A stretch of DNA of 64,000 nucleotides from Azorinus chamasolen (GCA_963576725.1 OY755240.1:16904440-16968439); one strand, 5' to 3'; numbered from the stretch's first letter, positions 1 through 9,870 are shown. The notes: generated by a model not told the origin, from the letters alone. Program-made: numbers and translations.

Positions 1-65
1 TACTATTTCTCTCTAATCCACTATTCTATTTCCCGCTTTATCCATTTTTTCTGTCCTTCTCTTAT

Positions 66-96
66 GATGGTCGCATTAGAGAGTTTTCACTGTGTT
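66..96. mobile_element. Right end of a TA-2-like element
   Basis: The sequence GGTCGCATTAGAGAG followed by a degenerate TTTTCACTGT resembles the right terminus of the TA-2 family seen intact at 17672-17886. No matching core or left end is recognisable between it and the window edge. Confidence 0.4.
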
Positions 97-310
97 ACCG
101 TCTAATTTGAATTACGCGAAATTTCTTAATCCATGACAAGAGTAACCCTGTCGACATTAATATTGCAACTTGGAAACTGTCATCCGTTTGCGAGATATGT
201 TTACTCGTTCGTTGCCAAAAGTTGTAGTCTGCAAAATGTGTGTCTGCTACAAGGAGCAACGTTTGTTTGCATAATTTTCTCATCTATTCCTAAAATCACC
301 AAAACATCAT

Positions 311-753
311 TGGCACACATTCAATCAGTGTCGAGTCCGTATGAGACCCATTGGCACACATTCAATCAGTGTCGGTCCGTATGAGACCCATTGGCACACA
401 TTCAATCAGTGTCGGGTCCGTATGAGACCCATTGGCACACATTCAATCAGTGTCGGTCCGTATGAGACCCATTGGCACACATTCAATCAGTGTTGGTCCG
501 TATGAGACCCATTGGCACACATTCAATCAGTGTCGGTCCGTATGAGACCCATTGGCACACATTCAATCAGTGTCGGGTCCGTATGAGACCCATTGGCACA
601 CATTCAATCAGTGTCGGTCCGTATGAGACCCATTGGCACACATTCAATCAGTGTCGAGTCCGTATGAGACCCATTGGCACACATTCAATCAGTGTTGGTC
701 CGTATGAGACCCATTGGCACACATTCAATCAGTGTTGGTCCGTATGAGACCCA
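311..753 (+). repeat. Tandem array, 11 units of 40/41 bp
   Basis: Eleven near-identical units start at 311, 351, 391, 432, 472, 512, 552, 593, 633, 674 and 714. Each contains TTGGCACACATTCAATCAGT and CCGTATGAGACCCA. Units differ mainly at one short spot (TCGAG, TCGG, TCGGG or TTGG), and this gives the 40- or 41-bp length. Because 40 is not a multiple of three, every frame shifts at each unit, so the repetitive open frames here are artefacts. After the last unit, GAGACCCAGATCTACTCG continues into a TTAA-E-like arm. Confidence 0.97.
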
Positions 754-800
754 GATCTACTCGTCGATTCATCTGCATCAAATCTGTTTACATAGGCAAC
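745..800. mobile_element. Degenerate TTAA-E arm
   Basis: ATGAGACCCAGATCTACTCG...CATCAAATCTGTTTACATAGG resembles the right arm of TTAA-E elements (compare 9440-9505). The tandem array abuts it directly, so the array may have grown out of this element. Confidence 0.35.
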
Positions 801-936
801 GAAATAGTTTTCAACATTTTTCTTTATAATATGCTCCTTTCGAAACTTTTTCTACGTGGAGAGTTTCGTATTCATTCTGCAAACTATTTGTCAGTTATAT
901 TCAGTTAATAAATAATAAATATTCACGATGTCAATA

Positions 937-1141
937 CAGTTAAACCTCTCTATAACGGCCATTAAATTACATCAAGTATTTTGTGTTAAAGGCAGGTGGT
1001 TGCTTAAAGCAAGGTGAAAGTAAAGCAGAAGGCTCCTATAGAAGCGTTCTGTTTTACTTTCACCTTGCTTTAAACAGCCACCTGCCCTAATATACCAAAT
1101 AATTAACAGAATTTTCTGGCCGTTATTGAGAGGTTTTACTG
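937..1141 (+). mobile_element. TA-1 MITE
   Basis: Ends are CAGTTAAACCTCTCTATAAC and GAGAGGTTTTACTG with TA on both sides. The core is a long inverted repeat GGCAGGTGGTTGCTTAAAGC...CAGCCACCTGCC centred on GGCTCCTATAGAAGCG; one arm carries a few substitutions. No coding capacity. Confidence 0.85.
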
Positions 1142-1170
1142 TAATTCTTAAATGAATTTTGAAATAACGG

Positions 1171-1291
1171 CGCGTACCCAAAGACTAAAATCGTCAATTC
1201 TCCACCACACCCCATACTGTGACCACTCGTTAGAACTGTCTCTTCGAGACGATTCTAAAGAGTGGTCAGAGTATAGGGATTGGTGGAGTAT
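1171..1291. repeat. IR-D inverted repeat
   Basis: The palindrome ATTCTCCACC...CATACTGTGACCACTC and its complement are centred on GTCTCTTCGAGACG at about 1245. The left flank (GCGTACCCAAAGACTAAAATC) extends the arm. Ends of the family are not sharply defined. Confidence 0.8.
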
Positions 1292-1314
1292 TATCTAGAC
1301 CTCGGCATTATTCA

Positions 1315-1542
1315 TTGTACCATTTGCTCCCAGTGGATTCTTCCATGCTTGTATATTAGATTAGTCCATTTTTTATCTAAGGGATGTCTGGTCTAAATTT
1401 TCATTTTGTTTTGTTTTATATTGAATTTCCTATCAACAAGCAGTGTAGACTCGGATCAGACGCCGCATGATGCGGCGTCTGATCAGAGTCTACACTGTTT
1501 GCCTACGTCCCATATATGGGGTCGTGGGCGCAAATGGGTTAA
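1315..1542 (+). mobile_element. TTAA-F MITE
   Basis: The left end is a mutated TTGTACCATTTGCTCCCAG; the right end GCAAATGGGTTAA is intact. The core is a palindrome centred on CAGACGCCGCATGATGCGGC with arms GTGTAGACTC / GAGTCTACACTG. Confidence 0.8.
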
Positions 1543-2239
1543 GCAATGGTTAAGCCTGCTGTGGATGCTATTGTTCTAGTCTTTGCAGTTTGGATTTGGG
1601 TGAGACGCCGGGTGATTCGGTGGATACACGTAACCTTTTTCCAGTTATCTGTGCTTATGGTCTGGTTTCATTGCGATGCATTTTGTTATATTATTGTGTG
1701 TCACTTTTATGATGCCGTTGACAGTATGCATTAGCCTAATGTGATATAATTCAATAGATTTATCCTGTCAGCCCAGCATTTTCGAATGGATTATACCAAA
1801 CTTCAAACAGGCTAAGTTTGACATAAATATGGCAAACATTTTTGTTTAAAGAAAAGTGTAGCATGACAAACAGTGCAGACACAAATGCTCTTCTATGAGC
1901 TCTCTCATCTGGGTCTACAATGTTTACAAATTACATCAGTGACTAGTTCTCCGCACTGAATGAGTTAATGCATTTCAATAACGGTGACAATATTGCGAAT
2001 GTCACCTTCAATTACAAAGCATCAGTTATCCGCTTCGGTTTCTGTGCTCCTCCCAGATTTATTAGATCGTTAAACTTTGTCAACATTTTATGTGTTTCAT
2101 GTTTCAATTGATGTTCTTTCTTATTTCAAACACAGAGTCCGATTGTCAGAGAAAATTTCAACATCATATCTAGATCAAACCAGTTTGCAAAGGATATAAC
2201 AGATTACCTACAGTGTTCTCAAAGCTACTACACAACATC
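1543..2239. other. Unassigned AT-rich stretch
   Basis: Only degenerate hints of repeats are seen: a TTAA-E-like GTGAGACGCCGGGTGATTCG near 1600, and an eroded GCAGAC...GGGTCTAC core at about 1866-1936. No coding signal is recognised. Confidence 0.4.
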
Positions 2240-2452
2240 CAGTATAACCCCTCTAATGCGACCACCAAAAAGGCGCATAATTCAGTAATTCACAGTGGCA
2301 AATGCAGGTGGTAGCTTAATGCAGGATCAAAGTTAAGCAGAAAGCTCCTATAGGTGCTTTCGGCATAACTTTCGCCCTACATAAAGCAACCACCTGCTTA
2401 TGAAGACAGCCATTTTTATTCATTAAGTGGTCGCATTAGAGGGGTTGTACTA
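2240..2452 (+). mobile_element. TA-2 MITE
   Basis: The left end CAGTATAACCCCTCTAATGC pairs with the right end GGTCGCATTAGAGGGGTTGTA. The core is GCAGGTGGTAGCTTAATGCAGG ... CATAAAGCAACCACCTGC centred on AGCTCCTATAGGTGCT. Confidence 0.82.
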
Positions 2453-2549
2453 TACAGAAATTGTGAAAAATAATCGTAAATGTCTCTTTTTCGTTAGAAA
2501 AATGTGAAATAAATACATTTAGTCCTATACTTTTTTCACATATTCTTGT

Positions 2550-2755
2550 CAGAAATATGTATAAGCCGCATTTTCAAATTGCTATATGCACACACGGTGA
2601 TATTGATATTGATAGAAATTGTAGATTCAGATGTATTAAAATTTGATTAACAAACAGAGCAGACCCTGGCCAGACGGACCCTACAGGATCCGTCTGATAT
2701 GTGTCTACTCCGTTTGCTAAGGCATGACAAATGTTTATATGAAAGAATGGGTTAA
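2550..2755 (-). mobile_element. TTAA-G-like MITE
   Basis: The hairpin core AAACAGAGCAGACCCTGGCC...GTCTACTCCGTTTGC is centred on GACCCTACAGGATCCGTC. The right end is ATGAAAGAATGGGTTAA. The left part keeps GAAATTGTAGATTCAGAT, as in other G copies, but the terminal TTAA is not identifiable. Confidence 0.6.
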
Positions 2756-2926
2756 CCCTTTGTATTTGACTGGAAACATCTGCCAGGTTACGGAAACGTG
2801 CCAAACTCTCTGAATATGCCTTTGTTAGTATTTATTATTTATATTCTAGACATCTTTATCGGGATTTGCCAGACTAAATATTACCTGTTGTTATTCGTCA
2901 TGATAGACCAAGGATTATATGCATAT

Positions 2927-3070
2927 TTAACCCTTTAAAGACGGGGAACGATTGTACTGACATTTGCAAACAGTGTAGACCAAGATTAGCGGGCTGCACG
3001 AGGAGCCCGTTGATCAAGGTCTGCACTGTCTGTCATTGAATATCCTCGAACAAATGTAACCCCTTAGAAC
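2927..3070 (+). mobile_element. TTAA-N MITE, right end unclear
   Basis: It starts with TTAACCCTTTAAAGACGGGG. The core is GCAAACAGTGTAGACCAAGA...TGATCAAGGTCTGCACTGTC. A related copy lies at 42098-42235. Confidence 0.55.
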
Positions 3071-3335
3071 AGAATGGATTCTGGTTTTAAACAATAAACT
3101 TGCAACTTCCAACTTGCAAACACCAGCATGCAACGGGTGTATGTAAACAGTTTGTTGTCTAGACAATAACATATTGATACTTAACCCTTACCTTCGACAG
3201 ACCATATTTGCAATACAGTAAATAATATGAATAGATTGGGCAAATTCGGTTAACACTTTGAGTGCTGATTATTAAAAGCGAAAGTATCAATTAGTGTTTA
3301 GTTCTAGCAGAGCTCCAAATAATATGCGTAAATTA
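3061..3335. other. No supported feature
   Basis: AT-rich. One TTAACCCTTACCTTCGACAG at about 3182 and a TTAACACTTTGAG at about 3252 look like isolated TTAA-element ends, but no core lies between them. Confidence 0.3.
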
Positions 3336-3492
3336 AAACATTTTCAAGAACAACTCCTTTATTTCTCTACCAATGCCTATACTGCGACCACTCCTTAGAA
3401 TCGTCTCTTTGAGACGATTCTAAAGAGTGGTCACAGTATAGGGTTTGGTGGAGAGATGACGACTTTAGAATTTGGGCACGCACTCTTATATA
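3336..3492. repeat. IR-D inverted repeat
   Basis: The arms ATTTCTCTACCAATGCCTAT...CACTCCTTAGAATC and GATTCTAAAGAGTGGTCAC...TTTGGTGGAGAGAT meet at GTCTCTTTGAGACG. The flanks AACATTTTCAAGAAC and GACGACTTTAGAATTTGGGC recur with other IR-D copies. Confidence 0.8.
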
Positions 3493-3710
3493 TAGCTCTT
3501 GAACTTCAGGATTCCGCGAAAGGATGCACTTCGATAGAGAGCTTGAATGACAAACAGTTCGTATCAGTTCGTATCCCACCACATGAGTTCCTCTGCAATC
3601 CTGCTGTTTGGGTTTATACTGAATGGAAATGTCTGTAGTCTAATTTCTCGCATTCTAAACGTCAATATTATTGCAGCATTGCCCAGACTACTTAAGCCTT
3701 TTCCTGTTAA

Positions 3711-4035
3711 ATAGTCATGTAATTATTAATGACATCAGGACTATTTATTAGCTGACTTTTCAACTGGCATTTGTACACAGGTTTTTGTTCTTATATTGGT
3801 AGAAACTGTAAGGTCTGGGTCCATGCTTATAAAGCTTTTTAATTGAGTCTGAGTTCGTTCTCAAGCTCAAAAACTTGAGAACGAACTCAGACTTAACTAA
3901 AAAGCTTTATAAGCATGGATACAAATATATTATAATTGCATAAGCAAACAGAGCAGACCCTGATCAGACGACTCCTACGGGGGCCGTCTGAAATATTGGT
4001 ATACTCTGCAAAGGCATGCAAAATCGTGACACGGC
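3711..4035 (-). mobile_element. TTAA-G MITE interrupted by IR-L
   Basis: The left part has GACATCAGGACTATTTATTAGC and GGTAGAAACTGTAAG. After the IR-L insert it resumes at TATATTATAATTGCATAAGC and then the core GCAAACAGAGCAGACCCTGA...CGTCTGAAATATTGG. Termini are eroded. Confidence 0.5.
3817..3919. repeat. IR-L inverted repeat inside a G element
   Basis: Arms TCCATGCTTATAAAGCTTTT...GTTCTCAAG and CTTGAGAACGAACTCAG...CTTTATAAGCATGGA with a very short loop (CTCAAAAA). Related copies lie at 5503, 16645, 40379, 40797, 41421 and 43897. Confidence 0.85.
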
Positions 4036-4176
4036 GGCGTAAAACCCGATTCACTCACTTGTTTTTATGAGGGATAGGATTAATACATATTGTTTGGATT
4101 TGCTTTGATAAAAAAGGAAATAATAGAACGGATGGTTAAATTTGAAATAAGGGTCCGTCTCCATGCCAGATTAGAT

Positions 4177-4374
4177 TGTGCCTTTACTCTGTATATATAC
4201 GTTTTTCTGTATGTAAACAGAGTAGATCCTGTAGGAGACGTCTGATCAGGGTACTGCTCTGTTTGCTTGTGATATTATACAGATATGATTCTGCACTTTC
4301 TTCCGTGGCCAATTATTCTTGTTTCCATAATAATTAATCTATCTATTATTCATGACGTCACTATTAAAGGGTTA
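4177..4374 (+). mobile_element. TTAA-G MITE
   Basis: It begins GTGCCTTTACTCTG and ends TTCATGACGTCACTATTAAAGG. The left hairpin arm is shortened (GTAAACAGAGTAGATCCTGTAG); the right arm GTCTGATCAGGGTACTGCTC is kept. It carries an exact CRE-type TGACGTCA. Confidence 0.65.
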
Positions 4375-4504
4375 TATAATCCTTTAACTCCAATATTATA
4401 TAAGAAAAACTCGTCACAATATTACAAAATAATCTCAATCACTTTGCATGGCGATGGTTGCAAAATATATAATATTATGCGCTGGTGACAACCTTTGAAA
4501 TAAA

Positions 4505-4619
4505 TTGCTATAACATATAATGCAGACCCTGATCAGAGGGATCCTTCAGAATCTCTCTGATCTTGGTCTACACTGTTTGCCTATGTCTCTTCTATACGAT
4601 CACGTGTGTTTAATGGTTA
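4505..4619. mobile_element. TTAA element core with GATCAGAGGGATCC centre
   Basis: The inverted repeat TGCAGACCCTGATCAGAG...CTCTGATCTTGGTCTACACTG ends near CACGTGTGTTTAATGGTTAA. Left terminus not seen; nearest to TTAA-N or F. Confidence 0.5.
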
Positions 4620-4733
4620 ATATTTGGCAATCAAAATCTGAGACCAAAACATTATACATGTACAGTAACTGAGTGAAAATATTAACTGATGAATATGTAT
4701 TGATTACAGCCATCATGTATATTCATTTTCGTT

Positions 4734-4920
4734 TTATCCCTTTACTCCATAAATACGCCTTTCTATGCCTTTGCAAACAGAGTAGACCCAGCTCTTTCAG
4801 GAGCCGTCAGATCAGGGTCTGCTCTATTTGCTTAATATTATAATGGGTCTATGGTTTCTGCTGTGGCCAACATTTTCTGTGGCTGTGTGCTATTGTAACA
4901 ATTAATGCTAAAGGATTTAA
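4734..4920 (+). mobile_element. TTAA-G MITE
   Basis: The left end TTATCCCTTTACTCCATAAA leads into the core GCAAACAGAGTAGACCCAGC...GATCAGGGTCTGCTCTATTTG. The right end AAAGGATTTAA is reached early, so the usual ATGAATATTCATG segment is missing. Confidence 0.65.
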
Positions 4921-4930
4921 CAAGCATATA

Positions 4931-5233
4931 CAGTTGAACTTCGATATTTCAAACTTCAAGGGACCATACAAATTACTTCGATATAACAGAGGTTCGAGTT
5001 ACCCGATATCTTAATTGAACAATTGCTCAAGATCATAGCTTAATACATGTACATGTGTAAAGTAATGTTTAAAGCTCCTGTAGCAGCTTTCAGCATTACT
5101 TTACACCTACATTAAGTTGTCAAACGTGTTTCTGGATATGAGTTGTGATATATTTTATAGAATAACCTGCCATGTACTCCGAGTTATCCCGAAGTTAGAA
5201 ATTATCCGAGTTCGAGATATCGATGTTCAGATG
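4931..5233 (+). mobile_element. TA-5 MITE
   Basis: TA-flanked ends CAGTTGAACTTCGATATTTC and GAGTTCGAGATATCGATG match pogo/Tigger style termini. The central hairpin has TAAAGTAATGTTTAAAGCTCC...AGCATTACTTTACACC. Non-coding. Confidence 0.8.
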
Positions 5234-5502
5234 TATTTGTTTTAAAATAAACCAATCTCACGAATAGTTCATGGGTTCCAAATTTCCAATATGAACTAAA
5301 TTAACGTATATGATATAAGAGTTAAAGGTGAATCTGGAGACCACGTGCAGGAATCGCTGCTGAATTGCATTATACTTAAATATCTAAGCTGGAGCAAGTT
5401 CACTGACCTTTTAATAAAGTATATTGAAGAAATGTAACGGATCAACTATTTCACCATCATAGAAACACAACTGATACAGCTTGTTGCTATTGACGACTTC
5501 CT
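5234..5502. other. No supported feature
   Basis: AT-rich sequence between a TA-5 element and IR-L; no hairpin, end motif or coding signal recognised. Confidence 0.4.
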
Positions 5503-5681
5503 GCATCCATGCTTATAAAACTTTTAGTTGAGTCGGAGTTCGTTATCAAGTTTTTGATTTGTCAGATTTGAGCCTTTGGCTCAAATCTGACCAATCAAAA
5601 GCTTGAGAAATCAAATCTGACCAATCAAAAACTTGAGAACGAACTCAGACTCAACTAAAAAGCTTTATAAGCATGGACCCA
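5503..5681. repeat. IR-L inverted repeat, long form
   Basis: Outer arms ATCCATGCTTATAAAACTTT and AAGCTTTATAAGCATGGA enclose a second hairpin, AGATTTGAGCC / GGCTCAAATCT. The segment CAAATCTGACCAATCAAAA is duplicated inside the right arm, so the right arm is longer than the left. Confidence 0.85.
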
Positions 5682-5699
5682 GATTACTTTTTCAAAGTG

Positions 5700-5795
5700 A
5701 TTGATTCAGATGAGATGCCGAGTAACTCTGTGCTTTATCAGGATCCAGATGAGATACCGAGTAACTCGGTGCTTCATCAGGGTCCAGATTTTTTG
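5700..5795 (+). repeat. Two-unit duplication of a TTAA-E arm
   Basis: CAGATGAGATGCCGAGTAAC and CAGATGAGATACCGAGTAAC follow each other at a period of about 45 bp, each leading into a TCAGG(A/G)TCCAGA segment. This is a tandem copy of the E-family arm. Confidence 0.6.
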
Positions 5796-6039
5796 ACATT
5801 CCACTGACGGGTTTAGAAGAAACCACCAAAGGAAACTTAATTCAGACGACAAGATTTGCAGACGAAATTTATATTGAGACAAATCATTACATTCACATCG
5901 AAATGAAACGCAACATTTTTATAACGCGCTAAAAATTTGACTCTTTCCGTGACACGTATTGCCATCTGTTTCAATTTATTTTCTTTGATAATTTCCACTT
6001 TCTTCCAAAAAAACCATAATCACTTACATTTGATTCCTA

Positions 6040-6172
6040 ATTGTTCGTAGACTTACTCGACGTCTCAGTTTAAAAAGGTGATCGAATATCCCCGAGTCAC
6101 TTGACGTCTCACCTAGATCGAAACTATTTGTAAAAGTGTTTATAGATTCGCCATTGGTAGCGAAAGGGTTAA
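6040..6172 (+). mobile_element. TTAA-E fragment (right part)
   Basis: The arm GTCACTTGACGTCTCACCTAG...AACTATTTGTAAAAG is followed by CCATTGGTAGCGAAAGGGTTAA. Its right TTAA (6169-6172) is also the left TTAA of the next element. Confidence 0.55.
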
Positions 6173-6408
6173 CCCATTACGTCATAGGCTATTTTTAGAC
6201 TCATAAGCTATTTTAGATACAACCTCTTTTAATAAATCTACCGAAAAGGAGCAGAGAAAAGTGTTTTTTTTTAATTTTGTAGTTTGAAACCATTGTGATA
6301 AATAGAGCATTTGCTCCTATATGAGCAAATGCTCTATTTATTACAATGGTTTCACAAAGTGACTTTTATAGAGTCGTCAAAAGTCGTCAATATGAGAGAA
6401 TGGGTTAA
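6169..6408 (-). mobile_element. TTAA-A MITE
   Basis: TTAA...TTAA with ends CCCATTACGTCATAGGC and TATGAGAGAATGGG. The hairpin AAACCATTGTGATAAATAGAGC is centred on TTTGCTCCTATATGAGCAAA. It shares its left TTAA with the E fragment. Confidence 0.92.
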
Positions 6409-6496
6409 ACAAAACAATTTGTCGTTCTGACTGACTGGTAGTCAGGGGTGATCTAAAGACCTACATCTTGAGGATAGAAGGTCTATTTAATCCATC

Positions 6497-6745
6497 TTAA
6501 CCCTTCTCTTGCTGTTCACGTCAATAACCCTATCTGTAAATAGTGCAGACCCTGATGAGACAGCTCATGCAGGAGCAGTCTCATCAGGGGCTGCCCTATT
6601 TACAAGTTGTCTGTGCAACCAGTGCACCCCACAGCAGTTATTGCAAAGAGAAATATTTGTAGACGGTGAAGATGTATATTATTATACAACAGGGCATGGG
6701 TAATAAAGGAGAAGGGTTTTTCAAAATTAGCAAGAGAATGGTTAA
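6497..6745 (-). mobile_element. TTAA-J MITE
   Basis: Ends TTAACCCTTCTCTTGCTGTT and GCAAGAGAATGGTTAA. Core TAAATAGTGCAGACCCTGATG centred on CAGCTCATGCAGGAGCAG. The family's 67-codon frame is broken in this copy. Confidence 0.9.
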
Positions 6746-6894
6746 GTTTAAAGACAGCAACGATATCCAATTACACAAAGCTTGTATCTATATATGCGTC
6801 TGTCGATAAGTTAAAACAAAAGCTTCCGATTAAACCGACCGTTATTCTGGGAGAAGACGAACGGTTTAGGTTTAAAAATAGAACAGGGAAAGGG

Positions 6895-7040
6895 TTAAAT
6901 CTTTCGCCACCGAAGAAGCAGGAAACGACCCATTATACCTGGGGAAATGGTACTTTGGATCGAGATGAGATGCTCAGTAACTCGACATCTCATTAATATT
7001 CATACTGTTTGACACTGCGCTGTTGTTTTAGAGACGAAAT
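6895..7040 (+). mobile_element. TTAA-E fragment
   Basis: It begins TTAAATCTTTCGCCACCGAAG. The hairpin GATGAGATGCTCAGTAACTCGACATCTCATTA is short, and no right terminus follows. Confidence 0.45.
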
Positions 7041-7098
7041 TTATAGAAATGCCAATGTGAAACTTATACAGAGATGGTATTGTTTGAGGAAGACATTA

Positions 7099-7293
7099 CA
7101 GTAAAACCTCTCTATAACGGCCACTAAATGTGTTGGTAATTAGGGCAGGTGGCTGCTTAAAGCAATGTGAAAGTAAAACAGAACGCTCCTATAGGAGCGT
7201 TCTGTTTTACTTTCACATTGCTTTAAGCAGCTACCTGCCTTTAACACAAAATACTTGATATAATTTAGTGGCCGTTATAGAGAGGGTTTACTG
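7099..7293 (+). mobile_element. TA-1 MITE
   Basis: TA-flanked, ends CAGTAAAACCTCTCTATAAC and AGAGAGGGTTTACTG. Near-perfect hairpin from GGCAGGTGGCTGCTTAAAGC to GCAGCTACCTGCC, centre ACGCTCCTATAGGAGCGT. Confidence 0.92.
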
Positions 7294-7354
7294 TAGTTTG
7301 CACCCAATGAGCTAACTCTTTGTAGGTTACATGCAGGGACGAATTTATGATAAC

Positions 7355-7520
7355 TGTAAGATGTCCAGATAAGATGCGAACATTAAAACAGTTTTAATAT
7401 AACTTCTTTACTTCTCCATCAAAGTCTCGAAGAGACGATTCTAAATATTGGTCACAGCATAGGGTTTGGTGGAGAAATGGCGATTTTAGTATTTAAGTAC
7501 GCATCTTTATCTGTAGCTCT
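7355..7520. repeat. IR-D with truncated left arm
   Basis: The left arm jumps from TTCTCCATCAAA straight to GTCTCGAAGAGACG; the right arm to GGGTTTGGTGGAGAAAT is complete. The flank GGCGATTTTAGTATTTAAG matches other IR-D copies. Confidence 0.7.
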
Positions 7521-7569
7521 TCAACATACATATGACAACGCGTTGGATTCTGATATTACCTATGTAATC

Positions 7570-7640
7570 AGTTTAGTGCCATATGAGACGACGGGTAACT
7601 CGGCGTCTCATCAGGATCTAAACTGTTTGACACCCTCGGA
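7570..7640. mobile_element. TTAA-E core
   Basis: CATATGAGACGACGGGTAACTCGGCGTCTCATCAGG is the E-type palindromic centre, followed by AAACTGTTTGACACC. No termini are preserved. Confidence 0.5.
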
Positions 7641-7855
7641 TGACCTTTTTTGCAACATATATGCATGCAATATTAGCTCTGAGAAGTGTAGCAAACGTCA
7701 TTTTTGTGGACAAGAGTTACTTAATGTGCAAAGAGTTCGGACGCACGAGAAACCGTTGACATTTCCTTATCTAAATCAATAATTCGGGTAAAATTTGTTT
7801 TTTTATGTTTGTGTATTGTCTATTTGACGATGGGATATTTAAAAACAGGCAATGC

Positions 7856-8259
7856 CGAATAAACCCTCTCACGTGACCATTTGATAAATAATATATTAGT
7901 ATTCAAAAGCATGTGGTTGAGTAACCCATTCCCTCATATTGACGACTTTTGACGACTCTGTAAAAGTCACTTTGTGAAACCATTGTGATAAATAGAGCAT
8001 TTGCTCCTATAGGAACAAATGCTCTATTTATCACGATGGTTTTAAACTACAAAATTCTAAATTTTCCTTTTCTCTAGATAATGCTCCTTTTTGGTAGATT
8101 TTTTCAAAGAGGTTGTATCTAAAACTAGCCTATGATGTAATGGGTAAATGCGGGAGAAAAGAAAGATCCTATAAGTTTCGTCTTGCATTCAGCTATCACC
8201 TGTCTCTAAGATCCAGAATTAAACATGTTGTTAGTGGTTGCATTAGACACGTGTTACTG
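7856..8259 (+). mobile_element. TA-2 element split by a TTAA-A insertion
   Basis: The left part has AATAAACCCTCTCACGTGACC and the arm AGCATGTGGTTGA, and stops at GTAA. The right part resumes at TAAATGCGGGAGAAAAG and ends TTGCATTAGACACGTGTTACTG. Removing the insert restores the family arm GGTGGTTGC-TTAA-TGCAGG. Confidence 0.65.
7921..8147 (+). mobile_element. TTAA-A MITE nested in TA-2
   Basis: Ends CCCATTCCCTCATATTGACG and GCCTATGATGTAATGGG; flanking sites are decayed (GTAA on the left, TAAA on the right). Core GCATTTGCTCCTATAGGAAC. Confidence 0.88.
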
Positions 8260-8553
8260 TACCCTGGGTAATAATGCTTTATCGTCGTCAATTAAGAAAC
8301 CATTAAGAAACCATAAGAATTGAAAAGCATATCGCGAATTAATCGCTATCTATAGAACAGATGTAAATGAGACCTCCAGGGAGTTCTGATATACAATGTA
8401 CGTATTTAGACAAATTCTCACGAAAAGTTCAACATTAATGGGACGCTCATGGTTAATTAATGACGTTTTTTCAAGTTTGATCACTTAGTTAACTTGTTCG
8501 CTGTTATTGTCGCATCTGTGGTTATCTATGCAAATAGTATGGATCAAGATTAA
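8260..8553. other. No supported feature
   Basis: AT-rich sequence with no recognised element end, hairpin or exon. Confidence 0.4.
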
Positions 8554-8706
8554 TAGAATCAAGCATGGGTTTTGTTAAAGACGGGGGTTTCTATACCCGA
8601 GGTTGGTCTGTTCCAGTCGGAAACGAGCTTTAGCGAGTTTCCGATAGGAACAGACCAACCGAGGGTATAGAACCCCCGGGTTTAACAAAACCCATGCTTG
8701 ATTATT
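8554..8706. repeat. Long stand-alone hairpin
   Basis: Arms AATCAAGCATGGGTTTTGTTAAA...GGTTGGTCTGTTCC and GGAACAGACCAACC...GTTTAACAAAACCCATGCTTGATT, about 65-70 bp each, enclose GTCGGAAACGAGCTTTAGCGAGTTTCCGA, which pairs further. GC content is higher than the surroundings. No other copy was noticed in the window. Confidence 0.85.
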
Positions 8707-9354
8707 TTTCACGCTGAAATACGCCCTAAAACCAATTAAATTAACGAATTTTGTGAAGTACTACTTTACATTGCGTAATACGACTTCCATATCTAATAGC
8801 AACAGACCGCAGCATAACTTTAGGCGTGACACCAAAATGACGTCATTTGTTATGACAACCACAAACGTTACGTTTTGGCGTAAATATAAATGACTGAGTG
8901 ACTACAAAAACAACGTCTTCGGTTAATTAAATAGGCGTTTAAAGTGTTTATATGATAAATAGAATTTCATATTCGTGCTAATTACTTATATTAATTTCAA
9001 TTCATAAGGTTGTTGCCTATAGAAAGGTTGGTATAATTCTGTAAGAATTCCTTCCCTTGTATTGATTTTACCCAATCGCGCGTATGAATACACTAGTCAC
9101 GGGGTGTTCCAGATAAGGATTTCTAGTACGGCTATTTTTAGTAACTCAGCTTATCTAGCACGTCTGAGAAGCGAGAAGATACGCGGAGATCCAAACTTGG
9201 TTATTACTATGACATTTTTAAAAATAAAATGAAGAACCATATTGCTTTCTTCTATGACTATATAATAAAGCAGATATCAGTAAAGTAAAACTCCCCCAAA
9301 GCTATTACATGTATTATTATAAATTAGCACAGACGTCTTTCATTAGACGTTACA
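8707..9354. other. Unassigned AT-rich stretch
   Basis: Contains one TGACGTCA (about 8839) but no repeat termini, tRNA, or convincing exon. Confidence 0.4.
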
Positions 9355-9540
9355 GTAACCCTTTCGATTTGTCGTCAGCTACAAATTTTCATTTTGTTTT
9401 ATTTTCTTCATTTTTGTTTCAAAAACATAGTAACAAACAGTTTGGATCCTGATGAGACGCCGAGTTACTCGGCGTCTCATCTGGACCCAAACTGTTTGCA
9501 TAGGTAATCACTGATCCGGCTTTGGCAGCGAAAGGGTTAA
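9355..9540 (+). mobile_element. TTAA-E MITE
   Basis: The left end is GTAACCCTTTCGATTTGTCG; the right end GGCAGCGAAAGGGTTAA is intact. Perfect centre GATGAGACGCCGAGTTACTC. The right TTAA is immediately followed by TGCAGGGCGAACG, the arm of a TA-2-type element. Confidence 0.85.
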
Positions 9541-9675
9541 TGCAGGGCGAACGTATTAAACAAAATTCTTGCACGAACTTTGAACTTTTTGCATAACTTT
9601 CAACCGGTCTTAAGCTACCAACTAACTTTAAAATCCAGAATTATACCTCTGATTGGTTTTCGCATTAGAGGTTTT
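9541..9675 (+). mobile_element. TA-2 right half
   Basis: TGCAGGGCGAACGTATT...GCATAACTTTCAACC, then TTTCGCATTAGAGG, is the right half of a TA-2-like element. It starts exactly at the TTAA ending the E element. The left half is not clear. Confidence 0.45.
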
Positions 9676-9789
9676 TTTTGTAAATGTCGACCATCGCTTC
9701 GCATACATTATTATAGACAGTTGTTAGAATAATACATGAGTATATAACGTTTTGTGAAAGCCAATTAAACGCCAATAAGGGTCCACGTT

Positions 9790-9870
9790 TCCCCTCGGAA
9801 GGTTTAAAGAGAACAAAAACTTAAATAAATAAATAAGATAAAAAATAAAAATAAAAACGAGGGGAAATGT
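9790..9870. repeat. Inverted repeat with A-rich loop
   Basis: ACGTTTCCCCTCG and CGAGGGGAAATGT flank an A-rich spacer of AAATAAATAAATAAG type repeats. Confidence 0.7.

Noticed and set aside
311..753. CRISPR-like array
   Set aside because: No unique spacers between units; the whole unit is repeated, and the DNA is eukaryotic.
133..908. Open frames across the 40/41-bp tandem array as a repeat protein
   Set aside because: The unit length is not a multiple of three and the frame changes at each indel; the frames simply rotate through the same DNA repeat.
8820..8890. Isolated TGACGTCA with nearby inverted words as a regulatory module
   Set aside because: A single octamer with no promoter context or neighbouring gene.
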